Assembly: GCF_022678485.1 (NCBI RefSeq)
Contig: NZ_JALBYP010000021.1
Location: 1-64,000, forward strand
DNA length: 64,000 bases
Direction: 5' to 3'
Source of the DNA: Aliiroseovarius sediminis
Lineage (GTDB): Bacteria; Pseudomonadota; Alphaproteobacteria; Rhodobacterales; Rhodobacteraceae
Shown: positions 55,101-61,787 of the stretch, piece by piece
Numbering within the stretch: the stretch's first letter is position 1
Layout of the letters: each line of letters opens with the position of its first letter
Program-made: the position numbers and the translations under genes
The notes under the pieces: model-generated
The model's database searches: none
Told to the model about the DNA's origin: nothing
The model's input: only the letters and a program-made list of their open reading frames with translations

Positions 55101-55132
55101 TTGATAAGGACGGGGAGAAGCAGAATGTCTAA
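52115..55132 (+). CDS. soxA: Sarcosine oxidase subunit alpha
   Basis: The largest subunit (1005 residues), which forms the FMN and tetrahydrofolate sites with SoxB. An N-terminal Fe-S-like fold segment (YDGDTLAAALLGEDQMLVGR, about 30-49) lacks the cluster cysteines, as in this family. A Rossmann NAD domain follows (VLVIGGGVAGLAAALAAGRS, about 171-190). The C-terminal half is a GcvT-like aminomethyltransferase domain that passes formaldehyde to THF (SGELSYEIAVPA, GTECLHIMRAEKGFIMIGDE). It is translationally coupled to soxD and soxG. Confidence 0.96.
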   Translation: MSTRLAKGGRLIDRTKPKNFTFNGKRMKGYDGDTLAAALLGEDQMLVGRSFKYHRPRGIVASGAEEPNALVNMGQGGRFEPNQRVTTTELFDGLTCTSQNHWPSLEFDVGVVNNYAARFLPAGFYYKTFMAPAPAWKHVFEPIIRKSAGLGKVPTEADVDRYEHFYHHTDVLVIGGGVAGLAAALAAGRSGAKVLVMEQTHHWGGRAPVDGGEIDGQTPDDWITATLAELEGMDNVTLRTRMMGAGVYDHGYALGYERVADHTPGDDRPRHRLWRIRAKQIVTATGAIERPLSFAGNDIPGVMLASAVRDYAVNWGVSVGDRTVVVTNNDDAYRTALVLKEAGLDVPVILDARDHSNGPLAEAARAAGIRVEVGKAIAKVNGGKRVTGVSICSQAGEGSAVEDIACDAVAMSGGWSPVVHLWSHCGGKLIWDDKQSHFRPDPDRAPTGHDGQSFVVTAGAASGAMSLADVLSDAYAAGQQAAKAAGGKAVRKAGPKADPEATQPMAPVWIMPQGAGHQKRMKMWLDYQNDVKVSDVQLAAREGYESVEHTKRYTTLGMATDQGKLSNINGLAILSDALGQPIPATGTTTFRPPYTPISFGAIVGEARHELFQPIRRTPMHKWHEDAGAYMEPVGHWRRPYCYAKPGETNEQAVHREVLNTREKLGLLDASTLGKLIVKGPDAGKFMDMMYTNMMSNLAVGKCRYGLMCSENGFLSDDGVVARIDEDTWLCHTTSGGADHIYAWMEEWLQTEWWDWKVYVANVTEQLAQVAVVGPNARKLLEKLGGMDVSKDALAFMQWKDGKIGEFDARVYRISFSGELSYEIAVPASQGRAFWDKLLEAGEEFGVMPYGTECLHIMRAEKGFIMIGDETDGTVIPQDLGLNWAISKKKEDFLGKRAQQRSHMSDPDRWKLVGLETLDGSVLPDGAYAVEDGENQYGHRNMIGRVTSTYYSPTLKKGIAMGLVKHGPDRMGDVLSFPTVDGSNTEIKARICDPVFFDKDGEKQNV

Positions 55133-55682
55133 TGCCGTTTCCGCACTGCAAGGCGCGTTGTACAAGGGCTATTGCACCGTAGAAGAAGCCGGGCTGGTCG
55201 GCATGATCACCCTGCGTGGGGATCTGTCGTCTGACGCGATTGCCAAGGCGGTGAAGGCCGCGACGGGGGCCGAAATGCCGGGGCAGGGCAAGATAACGGA
55301 AGGTGCCAAGGGACGCGCGGGCTGGATGTCACCTGACGAGCTTCTGTTGATCGTCGATCACGCCGCGGCGCCAAAAGTTGTCGAAGCGGCATCGAAATCG
55401 CTGGCGGATGAGCATTCGCTGATCGTCAATGTCTCGGATGCGCGCGCGGTGTTTCGTGTGAAAGGTGCAGCGTGTCGCGAGGTGATCGCCAAGCTGTCGC
55501 CCGCCGACACCGCTGTCATGCAGCCCGGAATGCTGCGCCGCACGCGGGTCGCCCAAATCCCCGCCGCATTTTATCTGGAAGATGATCAGACCGCGGTGCT
55601 GGTCTGCTTCCGTTCGGTCGCGCAATATGCGTTCGATCTGTTAGCCGATGCTGCCAGGGACGGGGGCGAGGTGGGCGTCTAG
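55125..55682 (+). CDS. soxG: Sarcosine oxidase subunit gamma
   Basis: The fourth subunit (185 residues), GcvT-like, needed for assembly. The frame is open upstream, but the ATG at 55125, inside the end of soxA (ATGTCTAA overlap), gives MSNAVSALQGALYKGYC as expected. The segment GRAGWMSPDELLLIVDHAAA and the end RSVAQYAFDLLADAARDGGE are typical. It is the last gene of the operon, followed 54 bases later by a strong terminator. Confidence 0.92.
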   Translation: MSNAVSALQGALYKGYCTVEEAGLVGMITLRGDLSSDAIAKAVKAATGAEMPGQGKITEGAKGRAGWMSPDELLLIVDHAAAPKVVEAASKSLADEHSLIVNVSDARAVFRVKGAACREVIAKLSPADTAVMQPGMLRRTRVAQIPAAFYLEDDQTAVLVCFRSVAQYAFDLLADAARDGGEVGV

Positions 55683-55735
55683 GTCGATCATCGCCCGTGA
55701 TAATCAGAATGCAGCCATGGTTGGTTCCAGAAGGG

Positions 55736-55763
55736 GATGGCAGGATATTACTGCCATCTTTTT
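55736..55763 (+). terminator. Terminator of the sox operon
   Basis: A perfect 8-bp stem, GATGGCAG with CTGCCATC, and a 7-base AT loop, directly followed by TTTTT. Well-formed intrinsic terminator. Confidence 0.85.
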
Positions 55764-55917
55764 CGTTTCGCGCCTTTCCCGATATCTAGACGGTGTTGGT
55801 GACGCGCAGTTAAAACTCGTGATTGACGTTGCGGCAGACACAACCTTAGGGAGTTGTTTGGGCGCCGAACCACACATATACGACCGGGCAGGACTCTCGT
55901 GTAAAGGTAAAGAAATT

Positions 55918-56337
55918 ATGATTAAACTTGTATCAGCCGTCGCCTGCGCAGCCGTCGTTGGTGTCGCGTCACCCGCTCTTGCGCAAACCTACGATTGCAC
56001 CGTCACCAAAGGTGGGGCAAGCGAAAGCTGGGCCATTCCCCAGCGTATTGTGGTGGTGAAAAAAGGCGACGACGTTTCGGTGATTGACGGTCTGATTCAG
56101 GATATCGTTGGCAAACCTATCCCGGCCAAGATCGAAACGAACAACGACAAACGGATCAGCTTCACTTGGACCGTAAAGGACGTTCCGGTGGATACCGTGC
56201 AGTCGTCGGCCAGCCGGAACGCGCGATTTAGCTATCGCCTGACCTATTTGAAGCAAAAGAAGTCGGCCAATATCTCGATGAAGCCTGTGGGCTTTGCCAA
56301 TACGTTCCGCGCAAAAGGCAAATGCAAGGTGAAATAA
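55918..56337 (+). CDS. Secreted hypothetical protein
   Basis: A 139-residue precursor with a clear Sec signal peptide: MIKLVSAVACAAVVGVASPA followed by an AQ cut site (ALA-Q). The mature part (about 115 residues) begins TYDCTVTKGGA and ends CKVK; two cysteines, near each end, could form a disulfide. It looks like a small beta-rich periplasmic domain (lots of Val, Thr, Ser alternation). The ATG at 55918 follows AAAGGTAAAGAA. No family recognised. It lies between the sox terminator and sodB. Confidence 0.65.
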   Translation: MIKLVSAVACAAVVGVASPALAQTYDCTVTKGGASESWAIPQRIVVVKKGDDVSVIDGLIQDIVGKPIPAKIETNNDKRISFTWTVKDVPVDTVQSSASRNARFSYRLTYLKQKKSANISMKPVGFANTFRAKGKCKVK

Positions 56338-56372
56338 CTGTTCCGGGGCTGGGTGGATTTCCGCCTTGCCCC

Positions 56373-56401
56373 TTGACCTTCCCCCGTTTGCTACCCCATC
56401 T
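56373..56401 (+). promoter_or_regulatory. Probable stress (RpoH-type) promoter of sodB
   Basis: TTGACC at 56373-56378, 15 bases, CCCCATCT at 56394-56401, 38 bases before the sodB ATG. The -10 block is identical to the one before lon. A sigma-70 reading (TTGACC, 17 bases, CCATCT) is also possible. Confidence 0.5.
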
Positions 56402-56439
56402 AGAAGGGAACTGAAACACGCATGAACAGGGGGCCCGAT

Positions 56440-57039
56440 ATGGCTTTTGAACTTCCCGATCTTCCTTACGCACATGATGCGCTGGCCGAACATGGCATGT
56501 CCGCAGAGACGCTGGAATACCACCACGACCTGCACCACAAGGCTTATGTGGACAATGGCAACAAAGCGATTGCCGGAACCGAGTGGGAAAACAAGTCGCT
56601 GGAAGAGATTATCACCGGCACTTATGACAAGAACGCTGTCGCCCAGAATGGTATCTTCAATAACATCAGCCAATTGTGGAACCACAACCAGTTTTGGGAA
56701 ATGATGGGCCCCGGCAAGACCGCGATGCCCGGCGAGCTTGAGAAGGCGATCAAAGACAGCTTTGGCTCGGTCGACGAGTTCAAATCGCAGTTTGCTGCCG
56801 CCGGTGCTGGTCAGTTCGGGTCGGGCTGGGCTTGGCTGGTCAAGGATACCGATGGCAGCCTGAAAGTCACCAAGACCGAGAACGGTGTGAACCCGTTGTG
56901 CTTTGGTCAAACCGCGCTTCTGGGCTGCGATGTGTGGGAGCATTCATATTACATCGACTTCCGCAACAAGCGTCCGGCCTATCTGGACAACTTCATGAAC
57001 AACCTTGTGAACTGGGAAAACGTGGCCTCGCGCCTGTAA
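56440..57039 (+). CDS. sodB: Superoxide dismutase (Fe/Mn type)
   Basis: Converts superoxide to hydrogen peroxide and oxygen in the cytoplasm. The 199-residue protein has the metal ligands in the usual order: His in EYHHDLHHKAYVDN (about 25-38), His in LWNHNQFWEMM (about 76-86), and Asp and His in DVWEHSYYIDF (about 161-171). LPDLPYAHDAL starts the protein. The ATG at 56440 (MAFELPDLPY) is used; a six-codon longer start is possible. The active-site pattern resembles the iron group. Confidence 0.94.
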   Translation: MAFELPDLPYAHDALAEHGMSAETLEYHHDLHHKAYVDNGNKAIAGTEWENKSLEEIITGTYDKNAVAQNGIFNNISQLWNHNQFWEMMGPGKTAMPGELEKAIKDSFGSVDEFKSQFAAAGAGQFGSGWAWLVKDTDGSLKVTKTENGVNPLCFGQTALLGCDVWEHSYYIDFRNKRPAYLDNFMNNLVNWENVASRL

Positions 57040-57060
57040 GCCCTATCACCTCTCATGTTT

Positions 57061-57096
57061 TGCGCCCATCCGGTAACGGGTGGGCGCATTTGTTTC
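57061..57096 (+). terminator. Terminator after sodB
   Basis: A 12-bp stem (57061-57072 with 57077-57088, one T-G pair) with a GTAA loop, followed by TTTGTTT. It ends 11 bases before the convergent tnaA-like gene's stop. Confidence 0.8.
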
Positions 57097-57106
57097 GGAC
57101 GGTGGG

Positions 57107-58474
57107 TTAGCTCAGCGGTTCAAACCTGCAGGTGAAGTGGCGCATCAGCTTGGGCTCCCACGCTATGCGATACCCGGTCAGGCTGTCGCGCATTTCGGCC
57201 AGTTCGCCAAAAGCCTCGATGATATAATCCGCGTGGCTTTGGGTATAGGTGCGGCGGGGAAAAGCCAGCCGCACAAGGTCCATCGCGGCGGGCTGTTCCG
57301 ATCCGTCGGGTTGGCGGCCGAACATCACCGTGCCGATTTCGCAACTGCGCACACCCGCGATTTCGTAAAGCGCGACGGCCAACGCCTGACCGGGGTATTC
57401 GGTCGGCGGAATATGGGACAGCCAACTGCGCGCATCGACAAACACCGCGTGGCCGCCTGCGGGCTTGACCACCGGCACGCCCAACGCATCGAGCCTTTCG
57501 ATGATGTATTCGTTGGTGCGGATGCGGTAGCGCAGGTAATCCTCGTCCACGATCTCGCTCAGGCCTTGGGCCAGCGCGTCCAGATCGCGCCCGGCCAATC
57601 CGCCATAGGTGGGAAAGCCCTCGGTCCGGATCAGGTGGGCGCGGGCGGTGTCGGCCAACGTGTCATCGTTCAGGGCGAGCCAGCCGCCGATATTGCCGAA
57701 CGCATCCTTCTTGGCGGACATGGTCATGCCATCGGCGGGCGCGAAGCAATCGCGCACGATATCCGGGATTGAACGGTCCTGCTGTCCCGGTTCGCGGCAC
57801 TTGATGAACCATGCGTTTTCGGCGAACCGGCAACCGTCTATGAAAAAGGGTTTGCCATGCGCGCGGGCGGTGCGGGCGACAGCCTGGATATTCTCAAGGC
57901 TGACGGGCTGGCCGCCGCCTGCGTTGTTGGTGATGGTCAGCATCACGCAAGGCACCGCGTCGCCATGCTCGTTCAGACAAGCCTCCAGCTTGTCGATGTT
58001 CATGTTGCCTTTGAATGGATGCTCAGATGCGGGGTCTTTGCCTTCGTCGATGACCAGATCGACCGCCTGCGCGCCCGAGGCTTCGATATTGCCGCGGGTG
58101 GTGTCGAAATGGGTGTTTGACGGGATTACGCGCCCCTTGCCGCCAAACATCGAGAACAAAATGGCCTCGGCGGCGCGTCCTTGGTGGGTGGGGATGATGT
58201 GGCGAAAGGGCATGAGCGCCGTGACCGCATCGCGGAATCGGTGAAAACTGGGCGATCCCGCATAGCTTTCGTCGCCGCGCATGATCGCGGCCCATTGTTC
58301 GGACGACATCGCACCAGTGCCGCTGTCGGTAAGAAGGTCGATCAGGACGTCGTCGGCATCCAGCGCAAACAGGTTGTAATGGCAATCCCGGATCAGTGCC
58401 TCGCGCTCGGGCCGCGTGGTCATGCGGATCGGTTCGACCGATTTGATGCGGAAGGGTTCGATGATGGTTTTCAT
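57107..58474 (-). CDS. tnaA: Tryptophanase / tyrosine phenol-lyase family enzyme
   Basis: A PLP beta-eliminating lyase of 455 residues. The PLP Lys is in TMSAKKDAFGNIGG (about 252-265). HIIPTHQGRAAE (about 90-101), NTHFDTTRGNIEASG (about 118-132) and TITNNAGGGQPVSLENI (about 183-199) match the TnaA/TPL group. Tryptophanase makes indole, pyruvate and ammonia; tyrosine phenol-lyase makes phenol. I lean to tryptophanase but cannot separate them safely by eye. The ATG at 58474 gives MKTIIEPFRIKSVEPIRMT; an upstream in-frame start lacks conservation. It is divergent from rarD. Confidence 0.85.
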   Translation of the reverse strand: MKTIIEPFRIKSVEPIRMTTRPEREALIRDCHYNLFALDADDVLIDLLTDSGTGAMSSEQWAAIMRGDESYAGSPSFHRFRDAVTALMPFRHIIPTHQGRAAEAILFSMFGGKGRVIPSNTHFDTTRGNIEASGAQAVDLVIDEGKDPASEHPFKGNMNIDKLEACLNEHGDAVPCVMLTITNNAGGGQPVSLENIQAVARTARAHGKPFFIDGCRFAENAWFIKCREPGQQDRSIPDIVRDCFAPADGMTMSAKKDAFGNIGGWLALNDDTLADTARAHLIRTEGFPTYGGLAGRDLDALAQGLSEIVDEDYLRYRIRTNEYIIERLDALGVPVVKPAGGHAVFVDARSWLSHIPPTEYPGQALAVALYEIAGVRSCEIGTVMFGRQPDGSEQPAAMDLVRLAFPRRTYTQSHADYIIEAFGELAEMRDSLTGYRIAWEPKLMRHFTCRFEPLS

Positions 58475-58681
58475 GGGCAGGGCCTTTCCTTGACGGGGCC
58501 CTTGAATATCGCGGCAACCTGACAACGCGAAAGGGACCCCAGCGCCACGGTTGCTCGCCGATGACGAACCGCGCTCAGCGCCCTTCAGATTGCTCGTGAT
58601 TTCTGTCACAGGGGGCTTGCACCCGTCAAGACTTACGGCGCAGTCTGACCGGGGATGATGTGTAAATCTGGGGCAGACGGG

Positions 58682-59596
58682 ATGGGTGACACAATAAAAG
58701 GCGTATGTGCCATCATTTGCGCCTGCCTTGTCTGGGGCTCGTCACCGCTTTACTATAAATTGCTTGAACATGTGCCGCCGCTGGAATTGCTGTGCCATCG
58801 CACGCTGTGGTCGTTGGCCATCTTCGGCGTGCTGTTGTCGCTGCAAGGGCGGCTGGGGCAGGTGGGGGCGCTGCTTCGGGGGCGCACGGCGTTTTTGGTT
58901 GCACTTGCGGCGTTGGTGATTTCGATCAATTGGGGCGGGTTCATCTTGTCTGTCCAGATCGGCATGGTGGTCGAAGCCAGCCTTGGCTATTTCATCTTCC
59001 CGCTGCTCATGGTGGTTTTTGGACGGCTGTTTTTTGGCGAGCTGATCACCACCGGCAAGGCGACCGCGTTGGCGCTTGCCACGGTTGCGGTCACAACGCT
59101 GACGCTTGGGCTTGGTGTGGCGCCGTGGCTGTCATTTCTGCTGGGCGGTACCTTTGCCACTTATGGCGTGATCAAGAAAACCGTCATCGCGGGCCCTATC
59201 GTGTCCGTCACGACCGAGGTTTTGATATTGGCGCCGCTTGCGGTGATCTGGCTTCTTGGTACGCATTTCGCGGGCTGGGAAGGGATCGTGGGCCGGAATG
59301 GAGCGGTCTTTGGCACCGACCTTTGGGACAGCATGCTGCTGGTTGCATCGGGTCTGATCACGGCGGTCCCGTTGGTGTTGTTCAGCTATGCGTCGCGCCG
59401 GTTGGCCCTGTCCACCGTGGGGTTGGTGCAATACCTGAACCCCAGCTTACAGTTCACCTTCGCCGTTTCCGTTTTGGGTGAAACGGTTACTGTCTGGCAC
59501 ATGATCGCCTTCCCGCTGATCTGGCTGGCGCTCGCCATTTATTCAGCGGAAGCCTTCCGTCAGGACAGGGCGTCGCGCAGGGCTGTGATCGCCTGA
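58682..59596 (+). CDS. rarD: RarD-type DMT permease
   Basis: An inner-membrane protein of 304 residues with about ten hydrophobic segments, of the EamA/RarD subgroup. The conserved start WGSSPLYYKLLEHVPPLELL followed by HRTLWSL (about 18-44) and SINWGGFILSVQIG (about 89-102) identify RarD. The family is called chloramphenicol-sensitive protein, but its transport substrate is unknown. I chose the ATG at 58682 (MGDTIKGVC) after GGGGCAGACGG; an ATG at 58655 is in frame. Its 3' end overlaps the convergent LOG gene by 37 bases. Confidence 0.88.
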   Translation: MGDTIKGVCAIICACLVWGSSPLYYKLLEHVPPLELLCHRTLWSLAIFGVLLSLQGRLGQVGALLRGRTAFLVALAALVISINWGGFILSVQIGMVVEASLGYFIFPLLMVVFGRLFFGELITTGKATALALATVAVTTLTLGLGVAPWLSFLLGGTFATYGVIKKTVIAGPIVSVTTEVLILAPLAVIWLLGTHFAGWEGIVGRNGAVFGTDLWDSMLLVASGLITAVPLVLFSYASRRLALSTVGLVQYLNPSLQFTFAVSVLGETVTVWHMIAFPLIWLALAIYSAEAFRQDRASRRAVIA

Positions 59597-60117
59597 TCCA
59601 CATCTGTCACCACGGTGACGAACCCGCGCAGAGTATCTTCGGCAAAGCCCTGATCAATCACATGGTCCAGCAGTCCAATCAGCGGGTCCCAGAACCCTTC
59701 GATGTTCAAAAGCAGGATCGGCTTTTGGTGTAGGCCCAGCTGGCGCCATGTCAGCACTTCGAAAAACTCGTCCAGCGATCCGGCGCCGCCCGGCATGACC
59801 ACCACGGCGTCCGAGTTCATGAACATGACCTTCTTCCGTTCGTGCATGTTTTCGGTCACGATCAGGGTCGTCAGGTCGTGTTTCCTGACCTCGCGGTGCA
59901 TCAGGTGCGAGGGCACGACGCCAAGGGTGGGCGCGCCGGCACGCTGCGCCGCGTTGGCCACCGCGCCCATCATCCCCACATCGCCTGCGCCGTAGACCAG
60001 CCGCCAGCTATTGTCCGCGAAGGCGGCTCCAAGGGCGGCGGCGGCTTTGCGAAAAGCCGGTTTGTCGCCGAACCGCGCGCCGCAATAAACGCAGACCGAT
60101 GCCTTGTGATGTATCAT
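59560..60117 (-). CDS. LOG-family (TIGR00730) nucleotide phosphoribohydrolase
   Basis: A 185-residue Rossmann-fold protein of the lysine-decarboxylase-like / LOG family, which cleaves cytokinin or purine ribonucleotides to base and ribose phosphate. VCVYCGARFGDKPAFRKAAA (about 8-27), VYGAGDVGMMGAVANAA (about 41-57) and the active-site segment VMPGGAGSLDEFFEVLTW (about 107-124) are present. The usual GGxGTxxE is GGAGSLDE here, a conservative Thr-to-Ser change. It overlaps rarD tail to tail. Confidence 0.88.
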   Translation of the reverse strand: MIHHKASVCVYCGARFGDKPAFRKAAAALGAAFADNSWRLVYGAGDVGMMGAVANAAQRAGAPTLGVVPSHLMHREVRKHDLTTLIVTENMHERKKVMFMNSDAVVVMPGGAGSLDEFFEVLTWRQLGLHQKPILLLNIEGFWDPLIGLLDHVIDQGFAEDTLRGFVTVVTDVDQAITALRDALS

Positions 60118-60226
60118 GGTTGTCCCCTACTTCTGTCCGCTGAATGATCTTTTGACCGGTGTTAGCGGTATTGCTAGAGTTCAACAAGAAGGCGCGACGC
60201 AAAGAGCGGCCATTCAGGGAGCGCAT

Positions 60227-61363
60227 ATGACAGAGAAGACGAGCGGCGCCAGAAAGGCGACAGGGCTTTTGGTCGCCGCAGGTGTCGGGCTTGTGGCGCT
60301 CGGCGTGGTAGCTTGGTTTTTCTGGACGCAGGAAAAACCGACAAGCGCGCAAGAGGCGCAGTCTCCGGCGCAAGATACGACCAAGCTCGACATTACCACC
60401 GAGCCGGAGGAACAAGCTGCCGCGCCCGATGCCTCGCACAATACTGATAAACAGCAATTCCCAGCGGCATCGTCGGGTTTCGACGTGGTCCGCGTGGAGC
60501 CGGATGGCAGCGCAGTTGTGGCGGGTCACGCAAGGCCCGGCAGCACGATTCAACTGACCCTGAACGGTGACACGCTGGAAGATGTGACGGTTGGGGCGGA
60601 TGGCAATTTCGTTGCGCTTCTGGATTTGCCTGTGGAAACCCCCGGTGCGCTTGGTTTCCAGACGTTGGATGATGGCGGGCAGGTCACGGGCGCGACACCG
60701 CAAACCGTTCTGATCGCGCCGGTAACTACGCCGCCTATGGCGACAGATGCCGCATCGTCCGAGGTCGAAGCCCCCACATCGTCGCCCGACGACGAGGCCG
60801 CACCGACCGGTGCAGCGCCTCAGGTGGTGCTGGCCGACGAAGGTGGCGTGTCGGTTATGCAAGACGGCAGTGGCAGCCCCAAGGTGGACAATATCGTGAT
60901 TGACGCGATCACTTATGATGACGCGGGCGATGTCGCCTTGTCGGGCCGCGCGCAGAGCGGGGCCGATCTGCGGGTTTATCTGGACAACAAACCAATCAGC
61001 GCGGGCGAAGTGACTGTGGGCGGGCAATGGCGCGTCCCTTTGCCCAAGGTTGATGGTGGCGTCTATACGTTGCGTGTGGACGAACTGGCGCCGGATGGAA
61101 CGGTCACGTCACGCGTAGAGACGCCGTTCAAGCGTGAAGAACCCGCCCAACTGGCGGCGGTCGCTAGTGCCGGGTCGGCCGCCCCCAAGGCGCGGGCCGA
61201 GGCGGTGACGGTCCAACCCGGATCGACCCTGTGGGCCATCGCCCGCGAGCATTTGGGCGAGGGGCCGCTTTATGTCCGGGTCTTTGCGGCGAACCGCGAC
61301 CAGATCCGCGACCCTGACCTGATCTATCCTGGTCAGGTTTTTGCGATACCGGGGGAAGAATAA
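60227..61363 (+). CDS. LysM-domain cell-envelope protein with Ig-like repeats
   Basis: A 378-residue protein. A membrane helix near the N-terminus (TGLLVAAGVGLVALGVVAWF, about 12-31) is followed by a Glu/Ala/Pro-rich linker. Next come two similar beta-rich repeats that look Ig-like (around AVVAGHARPGSTIQLTLNGD and VALSGRAQSGADLRVYLDNK, each followed by a G-DGNF or GGQWRV strand). A C-terminal LysM domain (VQPGSTLWAIAREHLGEGPL to YPGQVFAIPGEE) binds peptidoglycan. The ATG at 60227 follows AGGGAGCGCAT. Its last 31 bases overlap the ArsR gene tail to tail. Confidence 0.85.
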   Translation: MTEKTSGARKATGLLVAAGVGLVALGVVAWFFWTQEKPTSAQEAQSPAQDTTKLDITTEPEEQAAAPDASHNTDKQQFPAASSGFDVVRVEPDGSAVVAGHARPGSTIQLTLNGDTLEDVTVGADGNFVALLDLPVETPGALGFQTLDDGGQVTGATPQTVLIAPVTTPPMATDAASSEVEAPTSSPDDEAAPTGAAPQVVLADEGGVSVMQDGSGSPKVDNIVIDAITYDDAGDVALSGRAQSGADLRVYLDNKPISAGEVTVGGQWRVPLPKVDGGVYTLRVDELAPDGTVTSRVETPFKREEPAQLAAVASAGSAAPKARAEAVTVQPGSTLWAIAREHLGEGPLYVRVFAANRDQIRDPDLIYPGQVFAIPGEE

Positions 61364-61701
61364 ACGCCCGCGCGGTCCTTGGCGTTGATGTCATCGGTGC
61401 AGGCGCAAATGTCGGGATGGCGGGCGCAGCAATCGTTCAGCAAATAAGCAATGACACCGCCCAGGGCGGCGCGGTTGGCCGTATAAATCACATGCCGGGA
61501 CGCCTTGCGCGACTTGAGAAGTCCCGCCTGTTCCAGTTGTGACAGGTGGAACGACAGGCCCGAGGCGGACACGCCAAGCGCCTCGGAAATGGCGCCTGCA
61601 GCCAGGCCATCATCGCCGCGAGCCACAAGCAGACGCACGATTTCCAGCCGGGTATCATGGGCCATTGCGGACAGGGATTTGAGGACTCGACTCTGTTCCA
61701 T
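61333..61701 (-). CDS. ArsR-family transcriptional regulator
   Basis: A 122-residue winged-helix protein. LKSLSAMAHDTRLEIVRLLV (about 7-26) and ISEALGVSASGLSFHLSQLE (about 43-62) followed by QAGLLKSRKASRHVIYTANR give the ArsR fold. Cys residues lie near the C-terminus (DCCARHPDICACTDD); a metal-sensing role is possible but the classic ELCVCDL motif is missing. It is divergent from the ATM1-type exporter, 86 bases upstream, which it may control. The tail overlaps the LysM gene. Confidence 0.88.
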   Translation of the reverse strand: MEQSRVLKSLSAMAHDTRLEIVRLLVARGDDGLAAGAISEALGVSASGLSFHLSQLEQAGLLKSRKASRHVIYTANRAALGGVIAYLLNDCCARHPDICACTDDINAKDRAGVYSSPGIAKT

Positions 61702-61787
61702 ATTTCAATTATCGGTGAAATATTGAAATAACACAAGCCCCCGCGTCGATTAGACGGCGGGGCTTTCCAGTCAGTAGAAGGTTTCGC

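Noticed and set aside
57100-57130. GGTGGGTTAGCTCAGCGGTT, which resembles the 5' half of a tRNA.
   Set aside because: No anticodon stem, T arm or matching acceptor 3' strand follows; the segment is the end of the tnaA-like coding sequence on the other strand plus its short spacer.
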